Assembly (NCBI RefSeq): GCF_000321005.1 | Contig: NZ_HE578909.1 | Coordinates: forward strand, 1-64,000 | Source of the DNA: Anaerococcus senegalensis JC48 | Lineage (GTDB): Bacteria; Bacillota; Clostridia; Tissierellales; Peptoniphilaceae | Length of the DNA: 64,000 nucleotides | Direction: 5' to 3' | The notes under the pieces: model-generated | What the model was told of the DNA's origin: nothing | The model's database searches: none | The model's input: the letters and a program-made list of their open reading frames with translations, nothing else | Position numbers and translations under genes: made by a program | Shown here: one piece after another, positions 25,932-35,100 of the stretch | Numbering within the stretch: the stretch's first letter is position 1 | Layout of the letters: the number at the start of each line of letters is the position of its first letter

Positions 25932-27077
25932 TTATCTTGTTGATTCCGCCTTTTCCCAAGTTGGTTTTGACTTTCCACTTATCTCATTATAAGCTCCCTT
26001 AATTTGAGCAAGCATCATAAGGCTATAATATAAGGGAAAATATAAAATTTTTGACTTTGAGTTTGTAATATGTCCCAAAAATGCCAAAAGATAAAATAAA
26101 ATTTGTCCTAGCATTGTTATTTGATAAAAAATTCCACTTTTTACTAAAAATATATTTACAACAAATAAAACTATATGGAAAAATGCTTGTAAAAATCTTA
26201 AAGTTTTATGATTAAAATGGAAAAATGAAAACCAGCCATACTTAAATATATTTAGTCTTTTCAAATTTGTAAAAATATTGGTAAAGATTCTTCTTTGCAT
26301 CCTTACTTTTCTTTTAAATTCATCTTTTGTTGTTGCTCCTGCTTTTTCTACAGCAATTGCATCCTTATTAAACAAGGCTCTTTTTTTATTTAGCCCTGCA
26401 TAAAGAGGCATTTCATAATCATGAGATGAAACTAAATTATAATGTCTATAATCTTTTTTTCTACAAGCATAAATAGCACCATTTCCTGCTGCTATGGTAG
26501 AAATTTTTGATTCAATCTCACGCATTCTAAGTTCTAAATCCCAATAAGTATTTTCTGCAACAACTGATGATATTTGATCATCTTTTTTATAAATTAAGGA
26601 TCCACAAACATATTCAACATCATCAGATGTAAAATATGATACCAATTCTTTAATTGCATCTTCCTTAAACATTGAATTTGCATCAGAAAATACAATAATT
26701 TCTCCATTAGCTACATGGACTGCCTCATCTTGAGCATTAGTTTTTCCAAAATGATCTTTTGCAGTATTAATTTTTATATCAAATTTCGGATGATCTTTAA
26801 TAAATTTTTCGCAAATTTCTACTGTCCTATCATCAGAACAATCATTTGCAATAATTATTTCTAGATTTTCATAATCTGATTTAATAATATTTTCAAGTTT
26901 TTTCTCAATTACCTTTTCTTCATTATAGGCAGATATAACCATTGATACCTTGGGCCTATAAGAATAATCTTTTTTATTTTTTCTTTTTAAAATTTTATCT
27001 AAAACAATTAAAGTTAAAGGATAGCCAATCATTGCATAAAAAAGTGCAAAGGCTGAAATCCAAAACAAAATTTTCAT
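25932..27077 (-). CDS. Membrane glycosyltransferase family 2
   Basis: A 381-residue processive-type GT2. An N-terminal transmembrane segment (WISAFALFYAMIGYPLTLIV) is followed by the GT-A domain: VSMVISAYNEEKVIE, ANDCSDDRT, VFSDANSMF (D-x-N in the DxD place), and the QRRIFTN motif similar to Q-x-x-R-W. Three or four hydrophobic segments close the protein. The ATG at 27077 has AGAGGAA upstream; the longer frame begins at a TTG. First gene of the envelope polysaccharide cluster. Confidence 0.85.
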   Translation of the reverse strand: MKILFWISAFALFYAMIGYPLTLIVLDKILKRKNKKDYSYRPKVSMVISAYNEEKVIEKKLENIIKSDYENLEIIIANDCSDDRTVEICEKFIKDHPKFDIKINTAKDHFGKTNAQDEAVHVANGEIIVFSDANSMFKEDAIKELVSYFTSDDVEYVCGSLIYKKDDQISSVVAENTYWDLELRMREIESKISTIAAGNGAIYACRKKDYRHYNLVSSHDYEMPLYAGLNKKRALFNKDAIAVEKAGATTKDEFKRKVRMQRRIFTNIFTNLKRLNIFKYGWFSFFHFNHKTLRFLQAFFHIVLFVVNIFLVKSGIFYQITMLGQILFYLLAFLGHITNSKSKILYFPLYYSLMMLAQIKGAYNEISGKSKPTWEKAESTR

Positions 27078-27156
27078 ATAAATTCCTCTTTTTTTCAAAT
27101 TCTCATATTCTAATTTTACACTATAAGCTGATTTTTTTAAAGTTTTAGAAATTTAA

Positions 27157-27183
27157 AAAAGACGGTTTAAACCGCCTTTTAAA
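27157..27183 (-). terminator. Terminator after uppP
   Basis: Plus-strand AAAAGACGGTTT and AAACCGCCTTTT (27157-27180) form a stem with one mismatch (read on the minus strand AAAAGGCGG / CCGTCTTTT), followed by a T-tract. It lies just after the uppP stop. Confidence 0.8.
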
Positions 27184-27188
27184 TTTTT

Positions 27189-28073
27189 TTATTTAATTAT
27201 TATAAAATATAAAAATACTATTATAGCAAGACCTATTCTATATTTTCCAAAAATTATAAAGTCATTTTTTTGAACATATGATATAAATTTCTTTATTACT
27301 ATATAAGCAACAATAAAACTTAATATCATTCCAATGATTATTAATATCCATTCATAACCTGTAAATCCTGATACATTTTTAATAACTTTTAATAAAGTTG
27401 CTCCAAGCATAGTTGGAATTGCCAAAAAGAATGAAAATTCTGCACTAGCTGATCTTGAAAGTCCCAAAATCATAGCACCAATTATTGTTGCAGCTGATCT
27501 TGATGTTCCTGGAATCATAGCCAAAACTTGAAAACATCCTATGAAAAATGCTGTTTTATATGAAATTAAGGAAAGATTATCTATCCTTTTTTTGTTTTCA
27601 TTTTTATTTTTCTTTTCAAGTAAAATTATTCCAATTCCCCACAAAAATAACATTAGGGCAACTACCATAGGATTAAATAAATAAGCATCTATTATATCAT
27701 CTAATAATAATCCCAAAACTCCTGCAGGAATTACACCAATTATTACTCTTTTCCAAAGATCCATTGTATCTTTATGTGGATGAGTTAATCTGTAATATAT
27801 TTTTGATTGACCATTTAAATTTTCATAATTTTTCGGAAAATATTTTTGAGTCTTTTCAAAATCCCAAGGGTTTAATTTTCTAAAGTATAAAACTACTACT
27901 GATAAAATTGCCCCTAATTGAATTATTACATTAAAAGCATTGGCAAACTTTTCTGGTTCAAGTTTTACAAATTCATTTACCAAAATTAAATGCCCAGTTG
28001 ATGAAACTGGCAAAAATTCGGTGACCCCTTCTACAATTGAAAGGATAAATACTTTTATTAAATCTAAAATCAT
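27189..28073 (-). CDS. uppP: Undecaprenyl-diphosphatase
   Basis: A 294-residue integral membrane protein of the UppP/BacA family, which dephosphorylates undecaprenyl pyrophosphate to recycle the lipid carrier of cell-wall synthesis and gives bacitracin tolerance. The two active-site motifs are EGVTEFLPVSSTGHL (residues 15-29) and PGTSRSAATI. Length and eight-helix pattern are normal. Its ATG overlaps the restored stop of the TtcA-like gene as ATGA, and its GGAGG lies inside that gene. Confidence 0.95.
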   Translation of the reverse strand: MILDLIKVFILSIVEGVTEFLPVSSTGHLILVNEFVKLEPEKFANAFNVIIQLGAILSVVVLYFRKLNPWDFEKTQKYFPKNYENLNGQSKIYYRLTHPHKDTMDLWKRVIIGVIPAGVLGLLLDDIIDAYLFNPMVVALMLFLWGIGIILLEKKNKNENKKRIDNLSLISYKTAFFIGCFQVLAMIPGTSRSAATIIGAMILGLSRSASAEFSFFLAIPTMLGATLLKVIKNVSGFTGYEWILIIIGMILSFIVAYIVIKKFISYVQKNDFIIFGKYRIGLAIIVFLYFIIIK

Positions 28074-28878
28074 TTTTCAAATTCCTCCAAAAATGAATGT
28101 TTTTCACCATTTATTTGATATCCCAAAATCATATCGCAATTTACATTTTCTGCTGATCTTAGAATTGATTTTTCTATATTTGGTATGTCATCTTTTAATT
28201 CTTCAATAAGATTTTTTATTTTTTTCTTGTATAAGACTCACTTTTTTTTGTAACAGTGCAAGCACAATTTAGGGCATTTAATCCAATATAATCACGCCAA
28301 GCTATTACATCTTTTTCTTCTATAAAATACATGGGTCTTATAAGTTCCATTCCATCAAAATTTTGCGCTAATAATTTTGGTTTCATTGTTTTAAAGTTTC
28401 CAGCATATAAAACATTCATAAGTGTTGTTTCTATTGCATCATTCATGTGATGACCCAAAGCTACTTTATTACATCCAAGCTCTTTTGCCTTGGCATACAA
28501 AAATCCTCTTCTCATCCTAGCGCACATATAACAAGGATAATCTCCAGAAATTTTTTCGCTAATTTCGAAAACATCTGAATCGAAAATTTTAGCTGGAATA
28601 TTTAAATATTTTAAATTTTTTTCCAAAAGATTTCTATTTTCCTCATCATAACCTGGATCCATACAGATATATTCAACTTCAAAATCTACATTTGAATGTT
28701 TGTGCAATTCTTCTACAAGTTTTGCAGTTAAAAGTGAATCTTTTCCTCCAGAAATTGCACAAGCAACCTTGTCTCCTTCATTTATTAATTCATATTTTTT
28801 TACAGCCTTAATAAATTTTGACCATATTTCTTTTCTATATTTTTTTATTATTGATCTTTCTATTTCTACTAATTCCAT
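28070..28878 (-). CDS. TtcA-family tRNA thiolation ATPase, frameshifted near the C-terminus
   Basis: A PP-loop ATPase related to TtcA, which makes 2-thiocytidine in tRNA. The PP-loop is SGGKDSLL, the catalytic pair CYMC, and a further Cys pair lies in LNCACT. The open frame stops at 28216 after 220 residues, at a run of seven T (28219-28225, A on the coding strand). Adding one A there restores 49 more residues (IKNLIEELKDDIPNIEKSIL ... KHSFLEEFEK) typical of the family, ending in a TGA that overlaps the uppP ATG. Either the base count in the homopolymer is wrong, the strain is mutated, or slippage expresses the full protein. It is coupled by TAATG to the MBL gene. Confidence 0.8.
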
Positions 28879-29669
28879 TATAACTCCACTATAGTTGAAG
28901 GTGCATGTCTTTTTGCAACTTCTAATTTTATATCTCTATTTGTATCTAGTCCACAAGATTTTAGGTAATTGTCTACTGTTATTTTACAAAGCTCTTTCGA
29001 ATTATTCGTTTCTGATAAATGGGCTAGAAAAATTTTTTCATTTTTTCCTTCTAAAGCATCTGCCAAAAATTTAGCTGATTGATCGTTTGATAAATGTCCC
29101 ATTTTTCCCATAATCCTAATTTTCATAGGATATGTATAAGGTCCTCTTTTTAAAGCTTCCAAATCATGGTTTGCCTCAAAATAATACACATCAGATCCTT
29201 TTATTTCATTTAAAATCCTATCATCAATTATTCCAGTATCGGTTAAAACAGTAATTTTTTTATTATCCAAATATAAAATGAAACCAACAGGCTCATTTGC
29301 ATCATGATGAATTGAAATTGGAAAAATATCAAAAGAATTAAAATTCAAAAATGAATTTGACTTAAATAATTTAATATTTTCTTCTTTCAATTTTCCACAT
29401 CTTTTTATAAAAGAAAGCCAAGTTCCCTTATTTGCATAAATTGGAATATCATATCTTCTACTCATAACAGCAGCTCCTTTTACATGATCCGCATGTTCGT
29501 GAGTTAAAAAAATTGCATCTATATCGTTTGGCTTTTCACCGATTTGAGATAAAAGATTTTCAATTTTTCTTCCAGAAAATCCACAATCAATCAAAATCTT
29601 TGAACCATTGTGTTCAACAAAAACAGAATTTCCTGAAGATCCTGAAGCTAGAGAACAAAATTTACTCAT
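28878..29669 (-). CDS. MBL-fold hydrolase, YycJ/WalJ type
   Basis: A 263-residue metallo-beta-lactamase-fold protein. The metal motif is THEHADHVKG, with SSGNSVFVEHNGSKILIDCG at the N-terminus and HLSETNNS near the C-terminus, all typical of the YycJ/WalJ group. These are probably nucleases or hydrolases acting near DNA replication and cell-wall control. The walRK genes that often accompany it are not in this window. Confidence 0.88.
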   Translation of the reverse strand: MSKFCSLASGSSGNSVFVEHNGSKILIDCGFSGRKIENLLSQIGEKPNDIDAIFLTHEHADHVKGAAVMSRRYDIPIYANKGTWLSFIKRCGKLKEENIKLFKSNSFLNFNSFDIFPISIHHDANEPVGFILYLDNKKITVLTDTGIIDDRILNEIKGSDVYYFEANHDLEALKRGPYTYPMKIRIMGKMGHLSNDQSAKFLADALEGKNEKIFLAHLSETNNSKELCKITVDNYLKSCGLDTNRDIKLEVAKRHAPSTIVEL

Positions 29670-29713
29670 AATACTTCCTATCTATTATTTTAAAAATATT
29701 TTAACATAAAAAT

Positions 29714-29740
29714 ATGTAAGATTTTAGAAAAATCTTACAT
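29714..29740 (-). terminator. Hairpin terminator after the Cof-type phosphatase
   Basis: Perfect stem ATGTAAGATTT / AAATCTTACAT with a five-base loop, followed on the minus strand by ATTTTTATG. It lies 43 bases after the stop of the HAD gene. Confidence 0.65.
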
Positions 29741-29782
29741 AAATAACTAATCATATAATACTTTTTTTAAATTAACTTTCAA

Positions 29783-30598
29783 TCACTTGTCAAAAAATAC
29801 TTTTTCCAAAATATCAAAAACTCCATCTTGGTCATTTGAATAATCTGAAACAATATCAACCATTTCTTTTACACTTTTTCTACCATTTGAGCAAGTTGCA
29901 GAAATTCCTGCAATTTCAAGCATTGACTTATCATTATTAGAATCTCCAATAGCAAGAGTTGAATTAATATCAATATTTAAAATTTTACAAAGTCTCTCAA
30001 GAGCTTGCCCCTTGTCAGCTTCTTTATTTAAAACCTCAAAAACTTCCGGCACATTTCTTACAGTTTGATAAGTTTTCAAAAGATTTTTATTGTGATTTTT
30101 TTCAAATTCATCAACTATTTCCCTATCACCCATAATTGTAATTCTATCAACACTTTGATTTTTATTTTTCTCATCAAATTTTTCAATAGGCATTTTTAAA
30201 AGTTTTGATTCAAATTGAAAATGTTTATTTATATTGTCGCTATTATTGTACAAATTATATTTATTATAAATTCCAATTTGAAGCTTGTCATTTATTATTT
30301 TTTTAAGATTTAAATAATCATCTATATGAAGGATTTTCTTGGAAATATCTGATTTGTCCTTGTTTTTTATAACAAGAGATCCGGTATTGGTTATTGAATA
30401 ATCATCATTAGAAAATAAATTCAAACGATCAAGAATCCAAGAAAATCCACCCACAGGTCTTCCAGTTGCAATTACAACAAAAATCCCCTTATCTCTTAAT
30501 TTTTTTATAATTTTAAAATTTTTCTCAGAAACATTTTTATCAGAACTCAAAAGCGTCCCATCAAGGTCGATAGCTACAAGTTTTATATTTTTATCCAT
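29783..30598 (-). CDS. Cof-type HAD-IIB phosphatase
   Basis: A 271-residue cytoplasmic phosphatase. Motif I is AIDLDGTLLSS, motif II ATGR, and motif IV IGDSNNDKSMLE, with a C2B-type cap between. Family members dephosphorylate sugar phosphates or flavin nucleotides; the substrate here is unknown. It is a single gene with a start at GTAAAA-ATGG and terminators on both sides. Confidence 0.9.
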   Translation of the reverse strand: MDKNIKLVAIDLDGTLLSSDKNVSEKNFKIIKKLRDKGIFVVIATGRPVGGFSWILDRLNLFSNDDYSITNTGSLVIKNKDKSDISKKILHIDDYLNLKKIINDKLQIGIYNKYNLYNNSDNINKHFQFESKLLKMPIEKFDEKNKNQSVDRITIMGDREIVDEFEKNHNKNLLKTYQTVRNVPEVFEVLNKEADKGQALERLCKILNIDINSTLAIGDSNNDKSMLEIAGISATCSNGRKSVKEMVDIVSDYSNDQDGVFDILEKVFFDK

Positions 30599-30663
30599 TT
30601 TTACTCCTAACTTAAATCTATTTTTATTCTATCACATAAAATTATTTATTTTAAAATATAAAA

Positions 30664-30692
30664 AATAAGCCCTATTATAAAGGCTTATTAAT
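30664..30692 (-). terminator. Terminator of the PPC/HAD-CpXC/HemZ operon
   Basis: AATAAGCC / GGCTTATT stem (30664-30689) followed on the minus strand by TTTTTTATATT. It overlaps the end of the HemZ gene. Confidence 0.75.
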
Positions 30693-31979
30693 AAAATTTT
30701 TTATTAATTTATTCTTATCAGAAATTTCTTTTTCTATATTTTTATAATAATCTCTTAGATTTCTTTCGTTTCTATATTTTTTCCCATTCATTAATTTTGA
30801 ATTTGCATTCATTCCAAGACCTATTATATTTTCTAGCTCTTCATTTATCAAAATATTATATCTTTGAGCGGTATTCCCTTTTTCGTAACCTACATTTTCC
30901 AAATTTCCTATAATATTTTTTTGCCTATAAAGATAATAGGGTTCATATGAATTTTCTTTGGTAAATTTTTCTATATCTTTTGAAATTTTTATAGCATCAT
31001 TACTATTTCCATTTATATTTTCTTCAAAATATTTAGACCCAACTTTTTGAGCTAGAGCGTGAAAAGTTATATTATCAGGATTTAAATCCTTTAAAATTTC
31101 AAAATTTTTCCTAAAACTTTCTCTACTTTCTCCAAAAAGACCAATTATAAAATCCATATTTATAATAAAACCCAAATCTTTAGCATACTCATAAATTTTT
31201 ATAAAGTTTTCAAAATCAATCGGCCTATTTACATTTTCTAAAACATTTTTTGAAAAAGTTTGAGGATTTAGAGAAATTCTTCCTACATTTTTTTCCTTAA
31301 ATAAGTCCAATTTTTCAAAATCTAAGGTATCTTCTCTGCCTGCTTCTAAGGTAAATTCGTCAAAAGTAAATTTTTCATTTAATAAAGATAAAATCTTATC
31401 CAATTCTTTAACAGATAAATTTGAAGGAGTTCCTCCTCCTAAATAAATTGTATCCAATTTTTGATCTATCTTTATCCCTTTTATTTCTTTTAATAAAAAA
31501 TCTACATATTGATTTTTATCTACTGCCTTTGACACAATAGTAGGATAAGAACAGTACCTACACCTTTGAGGGCAAAAAGGAATATTTATATAAAGATTAA
31601 AAGATTTTGGATTAAAATTTAGTCTATCCTGGCTTTCTTTTACACTTTTTAAAAGATTAATTTTTTCATCACTTACTTTATAAATATTTTTCAAATCTTC
31701 TAAACTGTGATTTTTGAGAAGTTTTGATGGTTTTGACCCTGTCAAAATTCCCCAAGGAGAAGATTTTTTTGATTCATCTTTTAAAATTTCAAATAAAATT
31801 TCTTTTAATTTTAAATTAGAATCAAAAAAGTAAGACTTATCTTTTGTAGTAATAAGTCCATTTTTAATTGAAATATCACCATTTTCTTCTACAAAAGAAA
31901 AGTCTTTTTTATCATAAAAAATATTTAAAATATCATATACAATTTTTCTTAAATTTTCATTTTCTAAATATATTTTCAT
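30675..31979 (-). CDS. hemZ: HemZ-like oxygen-independent coproporphyrinogen dehydrogenase (radical SAM)
   Basis: A 434-residue radical SAM protein of the HemN/HemZ family. The cluster motif is CPQRCRYCSYP (C-x3-C-x2-C), preceded by the HemZ N-terminal domain with WGILTGSKPSKL. LGGGTPSNLS, EAGREDTL and the QTF segment are conserved. It may convert coproporphyrinogen III, although many Firmicutes homologues in genomes without heme synthesis have other or unproven roles. It overlaps the HAD-CpXC gene by four bases (ATGA). Confidence 0.85.
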   Translation of the reverse strand: MKIYLENENLRKIVYDILNIFYDKKDFSFVEENGDISIKNGLITTKDKSYFFDSNLKLKEILFEILKDESKKSSPWGILTGSKPSKLLKNHSLEDLKNIYKVSDEKINLLKSVKESQDRLNFNPKSFNLYINIPFCPQRCRYCSYPTIVSKAVDKNQYVDFLLKEIKGIKIDQKLDTIYLGGGTPSNLSVKELDKILSLLNEKFTFDEFTLEAGREDTLDFEKLDLFKEKNVGRISLNPQTFSKNVLENVNRPIDFENFIKIYEYAKDLGFIINMDFIIGLFGESRESFRKNFEILKDLNPDNITFHALAQKVGSKYFEENINGNSNDAIKISKDIEKFTKENSYEPYYLYRQKNIIGNLENVGYEKGNTAQRYNILINEELENIIGLGMNANSKLMNGKKYRNERNLRDYYKNIEKEISDKNKLIKNFINKPL

Positions 31980-33253
31980 ATTTCTTTTACTATTTTCCTA
32001 GCCCAGTTTTGATCTATCACTTCTGTATTTTTTATATCTATGAAAGGAATATATTTTTCATACAAACTTTCATACAAATCGCTTATAAAGGGCATTTTAA
32101 ATTTACCCTCTTTACTATTTATAATAAATTCATTATCTTTATAATAAATTTTTAAAATATCATCATTATTAAATTTAAAATCTGGACTTTGCATCAATAC
32201 CAATTTCATTATTTCAACTATATTATCAATTTTTCCATCATTAAAAATCGAAATTTTTTCTTTCAAATCATTATCATCTTGGCACATTCTTATCAAAAAA
32301 TCACTAGCCTTATTTTTATTAAACTTATCCAAAAGTTTCAAAGAAGACTTAAAAGCAAGCTGATTTCTTTTTTGACTAAATTTAGGATCATTTACAAACA
32401 TTAATTTTTTGTCATTATCTGTATAAACATACCTATAATTTAATTTAAATAATTTTTTACAAGAAGGACATTCGATAAGGCCAATATTTTCTAGAAAATC
32501 TTTAGCATTTATAGAAAAAACTGCAGTTGGCAAAGATTTTGTAAAATTTGCCCCACAAGATGGACATGATAATTTAAAATCTTTATTTCTATTATCTATT
32601 TTTTCATTATTTTTTATATATGATAAAAATTCATCAAGTGATGAAAAAACCAAGTCTGCTTGACTTTTAATAAGCTCAGATTCATCCAAATCAATTATTA
32701 AAACGACTTTAGCGCCACTTTTTTTGGCTGCTTTTACTCCTGCCAAGGAGTCTTCAATAATATAAGTTTTATTTTTATCTGCACCAATTTTTTCCATTGC
32801 CAAATTAAAAATTTGCGGATCAGGTTTTCCTTTTGTGATATCATCTGATGAAATTATTTCATCAAAATAATCTCTCACTCCTTCCCTATCAAGTAAAAAA
32901 TCAATTCTACTTTTTATAGAAGATGATGCAAGAGCAATATTTTTATTATTTTCTCTCAAATATAATAATAAATTCAAAAGTCCTGGTTTTTTTAAACTGT
33001 AATCAAGCTCATTAAATTTTTTATCTCTCAATTCATTTAAATTTTTACGTATTCTAATAGCCTCTTTTTCATCCATGGAAAAATTTTCTACCATATAAGC
33101 TATTGATTCATTGCTTTGTTTACCAGATAAACGAACTTTATCTTCTAATCCAAAAATAAATCCTTCTTTTTTTGCAATATCTAACCAAGTTTGATAATAA
33201 AATTTTTCAGTATCAAAAATGGTTCCATCCATATCAAAAATAAAATTATCCAT
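31976..33253 (-). CDS. HAD hydrolase fused to a CpXC zinc-binding domain
   Basis: A 425-residue two-part protein. Residues 1-215 are a beta-phosphoglucomutase-like HAD phosphatase: FDMDGTIFDTE, ASSSIK, KGKPDPQIF and EDSLAGVKAA. From about residue 225 a CpXC domain follows, with CPSCGANFTK and CPSCKKLFKLNYRYVYTD providing four Cys, then an extra helical C-terminal part of about 130 residues. The start at 33253 is the ATG just after the preceding stop; the longer frame uses a TTG. The fusion is continuous with no frameshift. Substrate unknown. Confidence 0.82.
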   Translation of the reverse strand: MDNFIFDMDGTIFDTEKFYYQTWLDIAKKEGFIFGLEDKVRLSGKQSNESIAYMVENFSMDEKEAIRIRKNLNELRDKKFNELDYSLKKPGLLNLLLYLRENNKNIALASSSIKSRIDFLLDREGVRDYFDEIISSDDITKGKPDPQIFNLAMEKIGADKNKTYIIEDSLAGVKAAKKSGAKVVLIIDLDESELIKSQADLVFSSLDEFLSYIKNNEKIDNRNKDFKLSCPSCGANFTKSLPTAVFSINAKDFLENIGLIECPSCKKLFKLNYRYVYTDNDKKLMFVNDPKFSQKRNQLAFKSSLKLLDKFNKNKASDFLIRMCQDDNDLKEKISIFNDGKIDNIVEIMKLVLMQSPDFKFNNDDILKIYYKDNEFIINSKEGKFKMPFISDLYESLYEKYIPFIDIKNTEVIDQNWARKIVKEI

Positions 33254-33254
33254 A

Positions 33255-33701
33255 TTAAAACTCAATTAAATTCAATCCCAATTCTTCATCAAATTTTCTA
33301 TTGATATCACCATCAATTATTGTTACAAAAATTTCTGCTGTCAAAGAAATTACAGCTTCATTTAGATGTCCTGCTATAGCGTCTCCAGAAATTCCTCCAG
33401 TTAGAGCATTGGTTTTCGCTTTTCCACAAGTAATGTGTAAATGAGTATAAAGTTTTCCATCTTTATTAGAAATATTTCCACAAAGATTTGCAATTTCTAA
33501 ATCTTCTTCATATTTTTTTATTTTATAATCTTTAGTTTTTGGGTCAAAAAGTCCAAGATCAAGATTATCAGTTGCCCCAATTCCTGTCAAAAAACCTGCC
33601 TTAACATTTTCTTTTTCAAGAATATTTCTAACAGATTCAACAAGCTTGTCGCCCTTTTTTAATCTAATAACTAATTTATCACCAAATCTTTTATAAATCA
33701 T
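33255..33701 (-). CDS. PPC/DUF296 domain protein
   Basis: A 148-residue protein made only of the PPC (plants and prokaryotes conserved, DUF296) domain. Conserved features are RLKKGDKLVESV, AGFLTGIGA, LCGNIS and the histidine pair in THLHITCG, plus AGHL, which form the probable metal site. Prokaryotic PPC proteins are trimeric; some are linked to DNA or small-molecule binding, but function is unproven. It opens the operon with the HAD-CpXC and HemZ genes, with AAAGGA before the ATG. Confidence 0.88.
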   Translation of the reverse strand: MIYKRFGDKLVIRLKKGDKLVESVRNILEKENVKAGFLTGIGATDNLDLGLFDPKTKDYKIKKYEEDLEIANLCGNISNKDGKLYTHLHITCGKAKTNALTGGISGDAIAGHLNEAVISLTAEIFVTIIDGDINRKFDEELGLNLIEF

Positions 33702-33835
33702 AAAAAAATCCTTTCATTTTTCAATTTGAATTTCGCATTCTTTAAACATTATACCCAAACATAAGATAGTTGTTGATTTTTAAAATTAAATTTTTAATTT
33801 TTATTTTTAAAATAAATTATTTTATTAAATTAATA

Positions 33836-34267
33836 CTTCGTAATGTTAGAGCGGAGGAAATGGGGGAGTTTCGATTCTCCCCCTTTTTTCTCCCCTTAAC
33901 GACCCCCTCTTTTTTGCCCCCCTGCAACCGACCATTGCATGGAGCTTTTCTTGTAAGAAGCTTCGCTTCTTTCAAGTTTTTAAAGTTTAATTGCTATTTA
34001 AAAATAATTATGATTTCGGGTAAATTCTTAGAGAAATTTTTTTAACCTTAGTAGTTATTTTTTCTCTTTTAATGAACTTTGAATTTATTTTCGGTATTTA
34101 TTTTTATTAAATTCGGATAATTAAATTAAAAAGTGAAAGAAACGTAAGTTTCTTTCTAATTTTTGCTCCCTGCAAGGGCCGGTTAAGGGGGTTCGTTAAA
34201 AGGGGTTTAAGGGGAAAAATTGTGGGGACAATCGGAAGTCCCCTAATCTGTCCCCTTAATAACGAAG
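33836..34267. mobile_element. 432-bp non-coding element with long GC-rich terminal inverted repeats (MITE-like)
   Basis: The ends begin CTTCGT (33836) and ACGAAG (34262-34267). Inside each end is a stem-loop (GGGGGAG/CTCCCCC at 33862-33883; GGGGAC/GTCCCC at 34224-34243), then CCCCTTAA, AACGA-CCCC and TTGCA-GGAGC in the same order on opposite strands, giving imperfect inverted arms of about 90 bases. The AT-rich middle holds two more hairpins (GAAGC/GCTTC near 33957; GAAAGAAAC/GTTTCTTTC near 34137). No credible gene lies inside. The C/G runs are very unlike the flanks. Confidence 0.65.
33862..33889 (+). terminator. Terminator-like hairpin in the left arm of the inverted-repeat element
   Basis: GGGGGAG (33862-33868), eight-base loop TTTCGATT, CTCCCCC (33877-33883), TTTTTT. 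It is a textbook rho-independent terminator on the plus strand, but no plus-strand gene ends nearby. Confidence 0.6.
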
Positions 34268-34327
34268 AATTATATAATTACGAAAATAAAATATAAGATT
34301 AAAAAATCAAAAAAATCAGCATTTAAA

Positions 34328-34352
34328 AAAGGACTATTTCTAGTCCATTTTT
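34328..34352 (-). terminator. Terminator of the ECF S-component gene
   Basis: GGACTA / TAGTCC stem (34331-34346) followed on the minus strand by TTTTTTAAATG. It overlaps the last codons of the gene. Confidence 0.75.
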
Positions 34353-34882
34353 ACTCTTTTTGCTACTGCAATTGCAAATATACTTGCAACTATTACAGAA
34401 ATTATTCCGTTTATTGAGGAAACTCCCAGTTTTTGCAAAACTTCTACCATATTTGCTTCAAATGATAAGCCCATAGCTATTTTATTTTTTATAAATGTGT
34501 ACAATAAATAAAGAATTATATATGTTACTTGCCCACAAAATCCAGCAAGGGCTGCTTTTAATTTTTCGTTTTTAATTTTTACTTTTTTAAAGACTAGACC
34601 TGCAACAAAACCCATCATAAATTTATTTATGAAAGTAAATGGAGCTGATGCAAAATAAAGTGGATTTGTTAAATCAAAAATTGCAGAACCTATTCCTGCA
34701 GCAAGTCCACCAAGTCCTGGTCCTAAAATTATTCCTCCTAAAAGACAAAATACATTTCCCAAATGAAATCTTGTATCTCCCATTGGTGTTTTTAGTGGAA
34801 TTTGAAAAAATGCTGAAAAAATAAATACCAAGGCTATAAAAAGTCCTGTGTATGTAATTTTTTTTGTAGTTAATTTATTCAT
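34340..34882 (-). CDS. ECF transporter S component
   Basis: A 180-residue membrane protein with five to six transmembrane segments and the pattern of an ECF-type vitamin-uptake substrate-binding component. TGLFIALVFIFSAF is the first helix, and DTRFHLGNVFCLLGGIILGP with GGLAAGIGSAIFDL is the conserved loop region. It needs the shared EcfA/EcfA'/EcfT module, which is not in this window. The ligand cannot be assigned and no riboswitch is visible upstream. The ATG at 34882 follows GGGAGGATTT; the longer frame starts at a TTG. Confidence 0.82.
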   Translation of the reverse strand: MNKLTTKKITYTGLFIALVFIFSAFFQIPLKTPMGDTRFHLGNVFCLLGGIILGPGLGGLAAGIGSAIFDLTNPLYFASAPFTFINKFMMGFVAGLVFKKVKIKNEKLKAALAGFCGQVTYIILYLLYTFIKNKIAMGLSFEANMVEVLQKLGVSSINGIISVIVASIFAIAVAKRVKMD

Positions 34883-35100
34883 AAATCCTCCCAATAAATT
34901 TATTATTACTAATCAATTATATATTATATTTTAAATTGTGTAAATATTTCATTTTCTCTTATAAATTTTTATAAATATTCAAAATTTACTTTCTTTAATT
35001 TCTTAAATTTTATCGTAAAATATTAGAATGTAACATGGGTTACAGAATTTTATTTATTTTTTTAATATAATGAATTTAAAATAGTTTAAAGGAGTTTTAA

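Noticed and set aside
33770-34045. 91-codon plus-strand frame
   Set aside because: It runs through the left arm of the inverted-repeat element, including a terminator hairpin, and has no ribosome binding site.
34883-35100. Vitamin riboswitch before the ECF S component
   Set aside because: The region is AT-rich without recognisable conserved core of TPP, FMN, cobalamin, folate or preQ1 switches.
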